DNA of 64,000 nt, taken from contig NZ_PJJO01000046.1 of the NCBI RefSeq assembly GCF_002929535.1, positions 1 through 64,000 on the forward strand, given 5' to 3'. The stretch's first letter is position 1; each line of letters begins with the position of its first letter. Below, piece after piece: positions 6,986-15,709 of this stretch. Source of the stretch: Cryobacterium sp. Y11. Its GTDB lineage: Bacteria > Actinomycetota > Actinomycetes > Actinomycetales > Microbacteriaceae. A program made the position numbers and the translations under genes. The notes below the pieces were generated by a model that worked only from the letters and a program-made list of their open reading frames with translations, did not search any database and was not told where the DNA came from.

Positions 6986-7900
6986 TCAGCGGTCCAACTG
7001 GGGATGATAGCGCGCGAGCAGAAACACACCCCAAATAGCGATCGCCCCAGCAACGATGAAGGCGACCGCTGCCAGCGGTGGCGCCTGACTGGCCTCACCG
7101 AGCACGACGATTCCAATGCCGACGGCAACAAGAGGGTCGACGACGGTCAGCCCGGCAATGACGAGATCGGGCGGGCCAGAGGCGTAAGCGTTTTGCACGA
7201 AATAGGCGCCGAGCGCGGCCGCGAGCAGCAAACCCAGCACGCAGGTCAGGGTCAGCCACTCGAAATTGCCGTTTTGTATGCGGTTGATGACGACCTTGGC
7301 AAGCGTTGCGACGAACCCGTACAGCACGCCGGCCCCGAGAATATAGAAGATGGCCTGCGAGCGGCGCCGCAGAAAGCCGAAGGCGAGTGCGAAAGCCAGC
7401 AGTACGGCCGCGAGCACGATCAGGATGGTGATCAGGTTGTGGTCGGTGACCGGCTTGTCGACGGCGGTGAATGCTGCCACGGTCACGAACAGACCGACAC
7501 CGCCAACGCACATGGAAATCGCGATGATGCTGGCCCTGTTGAGTGTGACCTTGCTCACTCGGGCGTTCAGCACGGCTGTCAGAACGAGCGCTACCGCCCC
7601 GAGCGGCTGCACGACGATGATGGGTGCAAAGGCCAGGCTGGTGAGCTGGAAGACGATGGCGAGCCCCAGCATGAGCGAGCCGAACACCCAGGACGGCCGC
7701 GCGAGCAACAGGGTGAGCTGGCGAACGTTGAGCCCGCCGGTGACTTCTGCGGTGCGCGCCTCTACCTTGGTGACCCCGCGATGCTGAAATTGGGCGCCGA
7801 GCGAGAGAAAGACGGCACCGACCAAGGCGAGTGGTATTCCGATAGCCTGCCGCGGGTCAATGGCAATTTCTGTCGCCAAATCGGTTAGGTCGGAGGTCAC
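6986..7900 (-). CDS. DMT/EamA-type transporter (NIPA-like)
   Basis: 304 residues with nine to ten hydrophobic segments and almost no large loops, typical of the drug/metabolite transporter superfamily; the pattern FQLTSLAFAPIIVVQPLGAVALV in the first half resembles NIPA/EamA proteins common in Actinobacteria. Substrate unknown (metabolite or divalent cation). Starts with GTG. Transcribed divergently from peptide deformylase with a 40-nt gap, so the promoters overlap. A hairpin follows the stop. Confidence 0.75.
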   Translation of the reverse strand: MTSDLTDLATEIAIDPRQAIGIPLALVGAVFLSLGAQFQHRGVTKVEARTAEVTGGLNVRQLTLLLARPSWVFGSLMLGLAIVFQLTSLAFAPIIVVQPLGAVALVLTAVLNARVSKVTLNRASIIAISMCVGGVGLFVTVAAFTAVDKPVTDHNLITILIVLAAVLLAFALAFGFLRRRSQAIFYILGAGVLYGFVATLAKVVINRIQNGNFEWLTLTCVLGLLLAAALGAYFVQNAYASGPPDLVIAGLTVVDPLVAVGIGIVVLGEASQAPPLAAVAFIVAGAIAIWGVFLLARYHPQLDR

Positions 7901-7940
7901 TTCATGACCCTACCTACTACCTTGCCGATATTCTGGAGAA

Positions 7941-8513
7941 ATGCCCGTACGCGCGATAGTAATTTCAGGTGACCCCGTTCTCCACTCCCCCGCCGCTCCC
8001 GTCGTCGATTTCAACGATGATTTGCGCGAATTGGTGCGAGACATGTTCGAGACGATGGATGCTGCGCCGGGAGTTGGTCTGGCCGCCACGCAGGTGGGTG
8101 TGGGCTTGCGAATCTTCACCTACAGCTATCAGGACGACGACGAGGTGTCATGGCGTGGCGTCGCGATCAATCCCGAACTGTGGATCACGCCCGTCTCCGC
8201 CGAACCCGTCGACGACGAGGATGTCGATGAAGACGAGGGCTGCCTGTCTTTTCCGGGCGAGCGTTTCCCGCTGAAGCGGGCGCAGTCAGCCATTTTGCGC
8301 GCCGTCGATGTGGAGCAGCATCCGTTTGAAATTCGAGCGGATGGCTGGCTCGCCCGAATTTTTCAGCATGAGTACGACCACCTCGACGGCACGCTCTACG
8401 TTGACCGCCTCGAGCATGTCTACCGCAAGATGGCGGCCAAGGTCGAGCGCAAGAAGAGCTGGGGCGTTCCCGGGCTGACCTGGACGCCGGGCGTCGATGA
8501 CCTGGAGGCCTAA
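7941..8513 (+). CDS. def: peptide deformylase
   Basis: 190-residue metalloenzyme removing the N-formyl group from nascent proteins. All three family motifs are present: GVGLAATQ (44-51), EGCLSFPG with metal ligand Cys101, and HEYDH (143-147) with the two His ligands and the catalytic Glu. The CLSFPG form, with Phe where E. coli has Val, and the acidic stretch before motif 2 are within actinobacterial variation. ATG follows TGGAGAA. Its stop directly abuts the stop of the convergent azlD gene. Confidence 0.95.
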   Translation: MPVRAIVISGDPVLHSPAAPVVDFNDDLRELVRDMFETMDAAPGVGLAATQVGVGLRIFTYSYQDDDEVSWRGVAINPELWITPVSAEPVDDEDVDEDEGCLSFPGERFPLKRAQSAILRAVDVEQHPFEIRADGWLARIFQHEYDHLDGTLYVDRLEHVYRKMAAKVERKKSWGVPGLTWTPGVDDLEA

Positions 8514-8819
8514 CTAGGTCAGTGCGCGCAGCCCGGCGGCAACCAGGGCAGCCACAATCACGACGACGATGAATGGCGTCTTGATCGCAAACAGTCCGGC
8601 CGCCACGATCACGGCCGGAATGCGAGCGTCGATCGCCAGGGCCTGACCGCTGCCGAGTGTCTGCACGGCGATCAGCGCGGCGAGCAGAGCGACGGTTAGC
8701 AGGTCGGCGATGCGGGCGGGTGTGGGTTTTTGCAGAAGCGCCGGCGGCACGAGATAACCGGCCAGCTTGAGCGCCAGCACGGCAATCGACGCCGCAATAA
8801 TGATCTGCCAGGTCGTCAT
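8514..8819 (-). CDS. azlD: AzlD-family branched-chain amino acid transport subunit
   Basis: 101-residue hydrophobic protein with four predicted membrane helices (starting WQIIIAASIAVLALKLAGYL). AzlD is the small partner of AzlC; together they export branched-chain amino acids (and azaleucine). Start overlaps the azlC stop by 4 nt, indicating translational coupling. Confidence 0.85.
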   Translation of the reverse strand: MTTWQIIIAASIAVLALKLAGYLVPPALLQKPTPARIADLLTVALLAALIAVQTLGSGQALAIDARIPAVIVAAGLFAIKTPFIVVVIVAALVAAGLRALT

Positions 8820-9589
8820 GGGCGCGGTACGTGTCGAAGGGATGCCCTGCCCGGCACGGTCGGCGCGCCCAGCCAGTTGAACAGGCCGACCACGACGGCC
8901 ACGAGGGCGGCGACCAGCACGGGCAGCCCCGGCATGAGCACGGGGGTCAGCGTCGCGGCGACGACCGCGGCGGCGACCGCTACCGCGACCGCCTGCATCC
9001 GCTTTAAGCGAGGCCAGAGCAGGCCGACGAAGGCCGCCGCTGCGGCCGCGTCAAGGCCGTAGGCCCGAGTGTCGCCGACGGCGTCGCCAATGAGCGCGCC
9101 GAGCAGCGTGGTGATGTTCCAACCGATGAAAACGGCCAGGCCGGTGACCCAGAAGCCCACTGTGCGGCTGCGCGGCGTCGGCTGGGCCAGGGCGACCGCG
9201 GTCGATTCGTCGATGGTGATCCAAGCGGCGGCAACGCGGCGCCACAGACCGCTGCCGACGATTGGTGCCGTGCGCAGTCCATAGATGCCGTTGCGCACCC
9301 CGAGCAGTGCTGCGCTGGCGATGGCGGCCGGGCCGGCTGCCACGCCGCCGGCGGCGAGCACGCCGACGAGGGCAAATTGGGAACCGCCGGAGAACATCAC
9401 GATGCTGATGAAGCAGGTTTGCCAGATATCGAGTCCGGCGGCCACCGAGAGCGCGCCGAAGGAGATTCCGTAGGCGGCGGTGGCGAGCCCGACGGCGAGG
9501 CCCTCACGAACGGCCAGGCGTTGCTGACGTGTTTCGTCAACCAGATCGGGCGTCGTTTCGGCGGCCGGTGAGCCCGGTGCCGCGTTCAC
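8816..9589 (-). CDS. azlC: AzlC-family branched-chain amino acid permease
   Basis: 257 residues, multiple membrane helices, with the family's typical N-terminus (AVREGLAVGLATAAYGISFG) and a segment FSGGSQFALVGVLAAGG. Forms an exporter with AzlD. It begins with GTG inside a GTGA overlap with the stop of the kinase-like gene, so kinase-like protein, AzlC and AzlD are probably made from one transcript. Confidence 0.88.
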   Translation of the reverse strand: MNAAPGSPAAETTPDLVDETRQQRLAVREGLAVGLATAAYGISFGALSVAAGLDIWQTCFISIVMFSGGSQFALVGVLAAGGVAAGPAAIASAALLGVRNGIYGLRTAPIVGSGLWRRVAAAWITIDESTAVALAQPTPRSRTVGFWVTGLAVFIGWNITTLLGALIGDAVGDTRAYGLDAAAAAAFVGLLWPRLKRMQAVAVAVAAAVVAATLTPVLMPGLPVLVAALVAVVVGLFNWLGAPTVPGRASLRHVPRP

Positions 9590-10467
9590 CGGGACAGGTC
9601 GACGCCGTGCACGCCGTTGTGAAAGCGCAGTGACGGGAACACGGCCGATACCGAGAAGCCGAGCCCGGGAACGGTTCCGGCATTGAATACGCCACCGAAG
9701 AGCTGGGCGCGCTCGCGCATTTGGGTGATGCCGGGGCCGGCGATGCTTTCGCTGAGGGCCCGGAGGTCGTCCTCGATCGTGTATGGGGTGCGTGCGGCCG
9801 GTTCGCCGGTCTCTTTGCTGTCGCGGCGGGCTGCAGCACGGATGCCGTCATCGTCGACGAGCAGCTGCAGGCCGTCTTGGGTCCAGGTGAACGACACCCG
9901 GGCCTCGGTGCCGAGGCCACCATGCTTGAGCGCGTTCGATAGGGCGCTTTGCAGAATGCGAAAAATGGCCAGCTCGGCGCCCGGTTTAAGGGCGAAACGC
10001 TCCCCGGATTCGCTGAAACTGACGATCAGTCCGGCATCGCGCATGACGCGGAACAGGGCGCGGGTCGACTGCGGGCCGGGCTGCACGGCCCCGACGGTCT
10101 CACCTTCCCGCACGATCGTCAGCACCCGGCGCATGTCGGCGAGGGCAACCCGGCCGTCGTCGACGAGCGCTGTCGCGGCGCGCACGGCCGTGGACGGATC
10201 GCTCTCGGCGGTGTATCGCGCGCCCTCGGCTCGGGTGATCAGGCGGGCAATGGTCAGTACAGCGCCATCTTGCAGCTCACGAATGATGGCCAGCCGCCCC
10301 TGCTGCTCGGCCAGGGAGAGTTCTAACTCGATGCGCACGCGCTCGGCTGAGTTGCGATCGAAGATGACTCGACGCGCGCGAAGCAGCGAGATGATCCACA
10401 GCACGAGCAGGGCGCCGGCGAGGGCGCCGAGAGCTGGAACCAGAAGTTGCGAGATATCCACGCTCAC
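9586..10467 (-). CDS. histidine-kinase-like protein lacking the phospho-accepting His
   Basis: 293 residues from the GTG at 10467; longer frames run through the tRNA-Asn gene. One N-terminal membrane helix (LVPALGALAGALLVLWIISLL), a short coiled segment, then a HisKA_3-like box at 63-67 reading RELQD where active kinases have RELHD. The ATPase domain is recognisable: N-box-like SALSNALKH (174-182), DDDG (205-208) and a G2-like GITQMRER. No response regulator gene is adjacent. The protein therefore looks like a NarL-type kinase relic or a signalling pseudokinase coupled to AzlCD. Confidence 0.75.
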   Translation of the reverse strand: MSVDISQLLVPALGALAGALLVLWIISLLRARRVIFDRNSAERVRIELELSLAEQQGRLAIIRELQDGAVLTIARLITRAEGARYTAESDPSTAVRAATALVDDGRVALADMRRVLTIVREGETVGAVQPGPQSTRALFRVMRDAGLIVSFSESGERFALKPGAELAIFRILQSALSNALKHGGLGTEARVSFTWTQDGLQLLVDDDGIRAAARRDSKETGEPAARTPYTIEDDLRALSESIAGPGITQMRERAQLFGGVFNAGTVPGLGFSVSAVFPSLRFHNGVHGVDLSR

Positions 10468-10534
10468 CCCGTCTTGTCTGCCGAAGCCATGGCACACGTT
10501 GAAATTTGGGAAGGACTTTATTGTCTGCACGGGA

Positions 10535-10573
10535 CAAAAAAGGCCACCCGGGGTGGAGCCCTGAGTGGCCTTT
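10535..10573 (-). terminator. terminator of tRNA-Asn
   Basis: On the minus strand, AAAGGCCAC and GTGGCCTTTTTT form a strong stem with a T-run, beginning just 3 nt after the tRNA gene. Confidence 0.85.
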
Positions 10574-10575
10574 CG

Positions 10576-10648
10576 CTCCCCGACTTGGACTCGAACCAAG
10601 AACCTGCGCATTAACAGTGCGCTGCTCTGCCAATTGAGCTATCGAGGA
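10576..10648 (-). tRNA. tRNA-Asn (GTT)
   Basis: 73-nt cloverleaf without encoded CCA. Acceptor TCCTCGA pairs with TCGGGGA, D-arm GCTCAATTGGCAGAGC, anticodon loop CTGTTAA in stem GCGCA/TGCGC, T-arm CTTGG-TTCGAGT-CCAAG, discriminator G. Followed at once by a strong terminator. Confidence 0.95.
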
Positions 10649-10851
10649 ATACTTGAACAGCGTTGTTACTTTACCAAGGTTTTTTGCTGTGCCAAAACCA
10701 CAACGGGTTCCGATGGGAGCATTCGTGCCGGGGAAAACCCGTCCAGCCCGCCAAAAGTGGGCCGACAGCAACAGGTGAGCGGTGTTGGGCGGGACAGGCC
10801 GGTCGGGCGTGTCGGTTCTGTACGGTTAAGCGGATGCTGCCGGCGTGTGTG

Positions 10852-11739
10852 TTAGAGGGCGGCCGCGGCATCCGTTTCATCGTCGCTGGCCACAACCGTG
10901 TCGTCGGCCGGCGGCAAGGCTGCGGGCAGCAGGGCAGCGGCGAGCCCAGCGACGTAGGGGTGCCACGGGTCGCGAAAGACCTCGTCGATCGTTCCGAGCC
11001 CGACCAACACCCCCTTGTGCATGACACCGATGCGATTGGCCACTCGCTTGAGTACCGCGAGATCGTGGCTGATCACGAGGGCCGAAAACGCACGTTCCTG
11101 CTGTAATTCACGGATCAGGTCGATCACGGCGTCGCGTACCATGACATCAACGCCCGCTGTAGGCTCGTCAGCGATCAACAAGGCCGGTCCGAACACGAGG
11201 GCTCGCGCCAGCGCGACGCGCTGCCGCTGGCCGCTGGAGAGCTCGTAGGGATATTGGCCGAGCACGGCCAGTGGCAGCCGCACAGCGTCGATCATGGTCG
11301 CGACCCGCACGCTGAGCGCGCGGCGGTTGTAGCGCCGATCCCGCTCGAGCACCGGTTCGGCAACAATCTCGGCCACCGTCATGGTCGAGGGCAGCGTGTC
11401 GGCGGCGTCCTGGGCGAGCAGGCCGACCCCGAACGTGAGCCGCGCCAGTGTGCGCTTACTGATGCGACGCAAGGCAAACCCCATCACGGTTGCCTCTCCC
11501 CCGGTGATCTGCGGGCGAATTCCGATGCTGTCGCCGACAAAGGCGTCTCCCGCCAGCACCCGGGCCAGTGTGCTCTTTCCGGAACCGCTTTCGCCGAGTA
11601 GCCCCACCACCTCGCCCGGCGCGAGCCGCAGCGTGAACCCGTGCACCGCGACAAACGCCGGGCTTGCACCGTGTGGGGGGTATTCGATGGTCAGATCGCT
11701 CGTGAGAATCGGGAAAACGGATGCCGCGCCGGGTTTCAT
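10852..11739 (-). CDS. ABC importer ATPase (Opp/Dpp type), fifth gene of operon
   Basis: 295-residue ATPase of the oligopeptide/nickel importer family. Walker A GESGSGKST, signature LSSGQRQRVALARAL (Ser in place of the usual second-position Gly), Walker B LLIADEPTAGVD. The start ATG at 11739 lies 4 nt after the stop of the two-domain ATPase; longer frames only overlap that gene. Because the preceding gene already encodes two ATPase domains, this is a third nucleotide-binding domain in the same operon, an unusual surplus; it may serve a different membrane pair or be an alternative subunit. Confidence 0.8.
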   Translation of the reverse strand: MKPGAASVFPILTSDLTIEYPPHGASPAFVAVHGFTLRLAPGEVVGLLGESGSGKSTLARVLAGDAFVGDSIGIRPQITGGEATVMGFALRRISKRTLARLTFGVGLLAQDAADTLPSTMTVAEIVAEPVLERDRRYNRRALSVRVATMIDAVRLPLAVLGQYPYELSSGQRQRVALARALVFGPALLIADEPTAGVDVMVRDAVIDLIRELQQERAFSALVISHDLAVLKRVANRIGVMHKGVLVGLGTIDEVFRDPWHPYVAGLAAALLPAALPPADDTVVASDDETDAAAAL

Positions 11740-11743
11740 GCGT

Positions 11744-13432
11744 CTATCCTGCCGCACGCAAGATGCGGAGCTCGTCCCTCCGCACAGCCTGCCTGGCCGG
11801 ATCGGGAACCGGCAGTGAGGCGAGCAGGCGCTGGGTGTATGGATCCTGTGGGGCGCCGAGCACCTCAGCCCCAGTGCCTTCCTCGACGAGCTTGCCCTTG
11901 TACAGCACGGCAATGCGGTCGGCGAGAATGTCGACCACGGCGAGGTCGTGACTGATGAACAGGGCGGCGAACCCGAACTCTGCTTGCAATTCGGCGAAGA
12001 GCTCCAGCACCTTAGCCTGTACAGACACGTCAAGGGCGCTGGTGGGCTCGTCCGCGATCAACAGGCTCGGCTCCAGGGCGAGACCGCGGGCCAGGCTCGC
12101 ACGCTGGCGTTGGCCACCGCTGAGCTCGTGCGGGTACCGATCGCCGTAGGCGCGCGGCAGCTGCACCGCCTCGAGCAGTTCGTTCACGCGCTTACGGGCG
12201 GCACCGGCATTGGCGGCGCGACCGTGCACGACGAGCGGTTCGGCAACGCACTCCGCGATCGTGAGCAGCGGGTTAAAGCTTGACGCCGGGTCCTGAAAGA
12301 CGAAACCGATGTCGCTGCGCACCTTTTTAAAGGTGCGTTCTTTGAATCCGTGCATTTCGTGACCGAGCACGGTGAGGGATCCGCCGGTCACCCGGGTCAG
12401 ACCGGCCATGGCACGACCGATCGTGGTCTTGCCCGATCCGCTCTCGCCGACCAGGCCGAGCACCTCACCGGGACGGATGGCGAAACTCACCCCGTCGACG
12501 GCGGTGAAACCGGGTTTTCCGAGGCGGCCCGGATACTGAATCTTCAGGTTGTCGGCCACAACGACCGGCGTCGATTCTGCCCAGCTAGCCTCGCGGGCCT
12601 CGAGGCGAGCGGTGGCCCGCGCCGTGCCCTGACCGACGTGCGGCACCGAGCCGAGCAGCCGCTTGGTGTAGTCGTGCCGGGGGTTCGAGAACAGCGCCTG
12701 GGCGGGGGCTTCTTCGACGATTTTTCCCTCGTACATGACGACCACACGATCGGCGAGGTCGGCGACAACGCCCATGTTGTGGGTGATCAGCACGATAGCG
12801 GTGCCGAATTCATCGCGGCAGCGCCGCAGCAGATCGAGAATCTCGGCCTGCACGGTCACGTCGAGCGCGGTCGTCGGCTCGTCGGCGACGATCAGGCCTG
12901 GATCCAGTACCAGCGCCATGGCAATGACCACGCGCTGCTTCTGACCACCCGAGAACTGGTGCGGGTAGTAATCGACGCGGCTTTCTGGGTCGGGGATGCC
13001 GACCCGGCCGAGAATCTCAATCGCCTTGGCGCGGGCTTCTTTGCGGCTGAACTCGCCGTGGGCACGGATGCCCTCGGCGATCTGCCAACCGACCGTGTAC
13101 ACCGGGTTCAGGGCCGTCGACGGCTCCTGGAACACCATGGAGACATCCGTTCCCCGCAACTGACGCAGCTTTTGCTTGCTGACGGAGAGCACGTCGTTAG
13201 ATTTTGCGCCGTCTTTGCTGCTCAGGATGACCGCGCCATGGGCGGTCGCCGTCTCCGGGAGCAGGCCCAGGATGGTCTTGGCCGTGACGGTCTTGCCGCT
13301 GCCGCTCTCCCCTACGATGGCGAGAATTTCACCGGGGGCGACGCGTAGCGTGACGCCGTCGACGGCTTTGACCGCGCCGCCGTCGGTGGCAAAGGTCACA
13401 TTGAGGTTGTCGATGTGTACGACGTCGGTCAT
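11744..13432 (-). CDS. two-domain ABC ATPase (DppD-DppF fusion type)
   Basis: 562 residues containing two complete nucleotide-binding domains: first with GESGSGKT (41-48) and FSGGQKQRV, second with GESGSGKTT and LSGGQRQRA, each ending in the oligopeptide-binding C-terminal extension (for example ALFSNPRHDYTKRLL). Such fusions energise peptide, glycoside or nickel importers. The ATG at 13432 overlaps the upstream permease stop as ATGA. Confidence 0.9.
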   Translation of the reverse strand: MTDVVHIDNLNVTFATDGGAVKAVDGVTLRVAPGEILAIVGESGSGKTVTAKTILGLLPETATAHGAVILSSKDGAKSNDVLSVSKQKLRQLRGTDVSMVFQEPSTALNPVYTVGWQIAEGIRAHGEFSRKEARAKAIEILGRVGIPDPESRVDYYPHQFSGGQKQRVVIAMALVLDPGLIVADEPTTALDVTVQAEILDLLRRCRDEFGTAIVLITHNMGVVADLADRVVVMYEGKIVEEAPAQALFSNPRHDYTKRLLGSVPHVGQGTARATARLEAREASWAESTPVVVADNLKIQYPGRLGKPGFTAVDGVSFAIRPGEVLGLVGESGSGKTTIGRAMAGLTRVTGGSLTVLGHEMHGFKERTFKKVRSDIGFVFQDPASSFNPLLTIAECVAEPLVVHGRAANAGAARKRVNELLEAVQLPRAYGDRYPHELSGGQRQRASLARGLALEPSLLIADEPTSALDVSVQAKVLELFAELQAEFGFAALFISHDLAVVDILADRIAVLYKGKLVEEGTGAEVLGAPQDPYTQRLLASLPVPDPARQAVRRDELRILRAAG

Positions 13433-14508
13433 GAGGTGGATTCCAATCCGTCTGGTCGTACTCGCGGAGCGCTGATCGAACCGTAAATTCCACTCGGTTC
13501 GATGCGTCCGGCCGGCTCGCGTACCGGGGCCGGGGCAACCGGGGCCGCCGAGGTCTTGCCCGGAGCGCGTCGACTGCGCAGGCGCGGGTCGGCGAGGTCG
13601 TTGAGGCTCTCGCCGACCAGGGTGACGCCGAGAACGACCAGCACGATAGCGAGCCCGGGAAACAGGCTGGTCCACCAGATTCCGCTCGTGACGTCAGAGA
13701 TTGCCTTGTTCAGGTCGTAGCCCCACTCGGCAGCCGACGACGGTTCGATGCCGAAGCCGATGAAGCCCAGCCCGGCGAGGGTGAGCAGTGCCTCAGATGC
13801 ATTGAGCGTGAAAATGAGCGGCAGCGTGCGAGTGGCGTTGCGCAGTACGTGACGAAACATGATCCGTCCGTTGCTGGCGCCAAGCACCCGGGCCGACTCC
13901 ACGTAGGCCTCAGCTTTGATCCGCACCGTTTCGGCACGAATCACGCGGAAGTACTGAGGGATGAATACGACGGTGATCGAAATCGCCGCAGCGAGGATGC
14001 CATAAAACAGGCTAGATTGCCCGCCAGAGAGCACAATTCCCATCACAATGGCCAGCAGCAGCGACGGGAAGGCGTAGACAGCGTCGCAGATGACCACGAG
14101 CACCCGGTCGAGCCAGCCTCCAAAGTAGCCGGAAACAAGGCCCAGCGCGACGCCGGCGAAAATCGATAGTACGACGGCGATAACCATCACAATAATCGCA
14201 GTCTGCGATCCCCAGATCACCCGCGAGAGCACGTCGTAACCACCGGCGGTCGTGCCGAACAGATGGTCACCGCCCGGTTCCTGTTGGGCACCGAACGGGC
14301 CGTCGTCACCGCGCAATTGGCTGTAGCCATAGGGCGCGAGCAGCGGAGCAAAAATTGCGGTCAAAATGAAAATTCCCGTAATGACCAAGCCGGCCACCAG
14401 CATCCCTCGTTGCAGGCCCACGCTTTGACGCAGTTGGTGCACAACGGGAAGCCTGCTCCACAGCGGAGCCTTAGGCGAATGCATAGACGCTGAATCGAAC
14501 TCGGTCAT
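13429..14508 (-). CDS. ABC importer permease (DppC type)
   Basis: 359-residue inner-membrane subunit with an N-terminal leader helix (OppC_N, LVITGIFILTAIFAPLLAPYG) and the BPD_transp_1 core. The EAA coupling motif is seen around EAYVESARVLGASNGRIMFRH. The C-terminal ~50 residues are Pro/Ala-rich and not part of the domain. Located 2 nt after the DppB-type gene. Confidence 0.9.
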   Translation of the reverse strand: MTEFDSASMHSPKAPLWSRLPVVHQLRQSVGLQRGMLVAGLVITGIFILTAIFAPLLAPYGYSQLRGDDGPFGAQQEPGGDHLFGTTAGGYDVLSRVIWGSQTAIIVMVIAVVLSIFAGVALGLVSGYFGGWLDRVLVVICDAVYAFPSLLLAIVMGIVLSGGQSSLFYGILAAAISITVVFIPQYFRVIRAETVRIKAEAYVESARVLGASNGRIMFRHVLRNATRTLPLIFTLNASEALLTLAGLGFIGFGIEPSSAAEWGYDLNKAISDVTSGIWWTSLFPGLAIVLVVLGVTLVGESLNDLADPRLRSRRAPGKTSAAPVAPAPVREPAGRIEPSGIYGSISAPRVRPDGLESTS

Positions 14509-14510
14509 GA

Positions 14511-15596
14511 TCAGTACCTCACTCTCGGGTCGATCAGCGCGGCGATGATGTCCACGATGAAGTTGGAGAGGGCGACGATAACGGCGAGGAGCGCCACAAT
14601 GCCCTGCACGGCCACAAAGTCTCTGGCCTTAATGAATTCAATCAACTGGAACCCGAGCCCCTTCCACTCGAAGACGGTTTCGGTCAGCACAGCACCACCA
14701 AGCAGAAGAGCAATCTGCAGACCGATGACGGTGATGATGGGGATCAGTGCCGGGCGGTAGGCGTGCTTGCTGACCAGCCGAAACTCGTGCACGCCGCGCG
14801 AGCGCGCGGCATCCACATAGTCGGTACCGAGGGTTCCAATAACGTTGGTGCGCACGAGTCGGAGGAACACCCCGGCCGTGAGCAGGCCGAGGGCGAGTGC
14901 CGGGAGCACGGCGTGCAGGAGCACATCCTGCACCACCGCCGGATCACCGATTTGGAGAGCATCGATCAGATAAATTCCGGTTTTGTTCGGCAACAACTGC
15001 ATCTGCAGCTCAGACCCGGTGGTAGCACGCCCGGCCACGGGGAGCACCTTAAGCCAGACGGAGAAGACGAGCTTGAGCAGCAGACCGGCAAAGAAGACCG
15101 GTGTGGCATACCAGAGAATGGCAAGGACGCGCAGGACGGCATCCGGTGCCTTGTCCCGCCAGTACGCTGCGACCAGGCCGAGCGGGATACCGACGATGAA
15201 GGCGACGATCAGCGCGTAAAAGACGAGTTCGGCGGTGGCGGAACCATAGGTAAGAAGAACTTCAGTCACCGGACGATTGGTGCTGATGGTGGTTCCGAAG
15301 TTTCCGGTTAACACCTGACCGAGATACTCAAAATACTGCACCAGAATCGGGCGGTCATAGCCGGCCGCATGCACGCGTTCAGCCAGCTGATCCGGTCCGA
15401 GGCGGCCACCGAGGGCAGCGGTGATCGGGTCCCCCGTGGTGCGCATCAGCCAGAAAACCATCGACACCAGAATGAAAATGGTGGGGAAGATGAGCAGGAA
15501 ACGAACAAGTAGGTATCGGCCGATTCCACCACCCTGGCCGGTTTTTTTCTTCGAAGCGCGCGCCGGAACGGGCGGCTTCACTGCCACAGTGCTCAT
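14511..15596 (-). CDS. ABC importer permease (DppB type)
   Basis: 361 residues: basic, Pro-rich N-terminus, first helix LVRFLLIFPTIFILVSMVFW, large extracytoplasmic loop typical of DppB, then the permease core with an EAA-like DYVDAARSRGVHEFRLVSKH. Second gene after the binding protein, separated from it by a strong hairpin that probably lowers its expression relative to the binding protein. Confidence 0.9.
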   Translation of the reverse strand: MSTVAVKPPVPARASKKKTGQGGGIGRYLLVRFLLIFPTIFILVSMVFWLMRTTGDPITAALGGRLGPDQLAERVHAAGYDRPILVQYFEYLGQVLTGNFGTTISTNRPVTEVLLTYGSATAELVFYALIVAFIVGIPLGLVAAYWRDKAPDAVLRVLAILWYATPVFFAGLLLKLVFSVWLKVLPVAGRATTGSELQMQLLPNKTGIYLIDALQIGDPAVVQDVLLHAVLPALALGLLTAGVFLRLVRTNVIGTLGTDYVDAARSRGVHEFRLVSKHAYRPALIPIITVIGLQIALLLGGAVLTETVFEWKGLGFQLIEFIKARDFVAVQGIVALLAVIVALSNFIVDIIAALIDPRVRY

Positions 15597-15637
15597 CTTT
15601 ACCTCACGATTGCATGACTATTCGAGTGCAACAAAAT

Positions 15638-15672
15638 GGGGGCGTCCAGCATGGTGCAACGCTGGACGCCCC
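15638..15672 (-). terminator. intra-operon hairpin between binding protein and permeases
   Basis: Perfect 12-bp stem GGGGCGTCCAGC/GCTGGACGCCCC with an 11-nt loop, 37 nt after the binding-protein stop, followed on the minus strand by ATTTTGTT. Acts as a partial terminator or as a 3' stabiliser for the binding-protein mRNA, the usual way to obtain excess binding protein. Confidence 0.75.
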
Positions 15673-15709
15673 GGTGATCAAACTAGAGAAAACTCTAGTC
15701 CGTCAATGC

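Noticed and set aside
12350..13348. 332-codon plus-strand open frame
   Set aside because: Antisense shadow of the two-domain ABC ATPase; the minus-strand protein has all family motifs.
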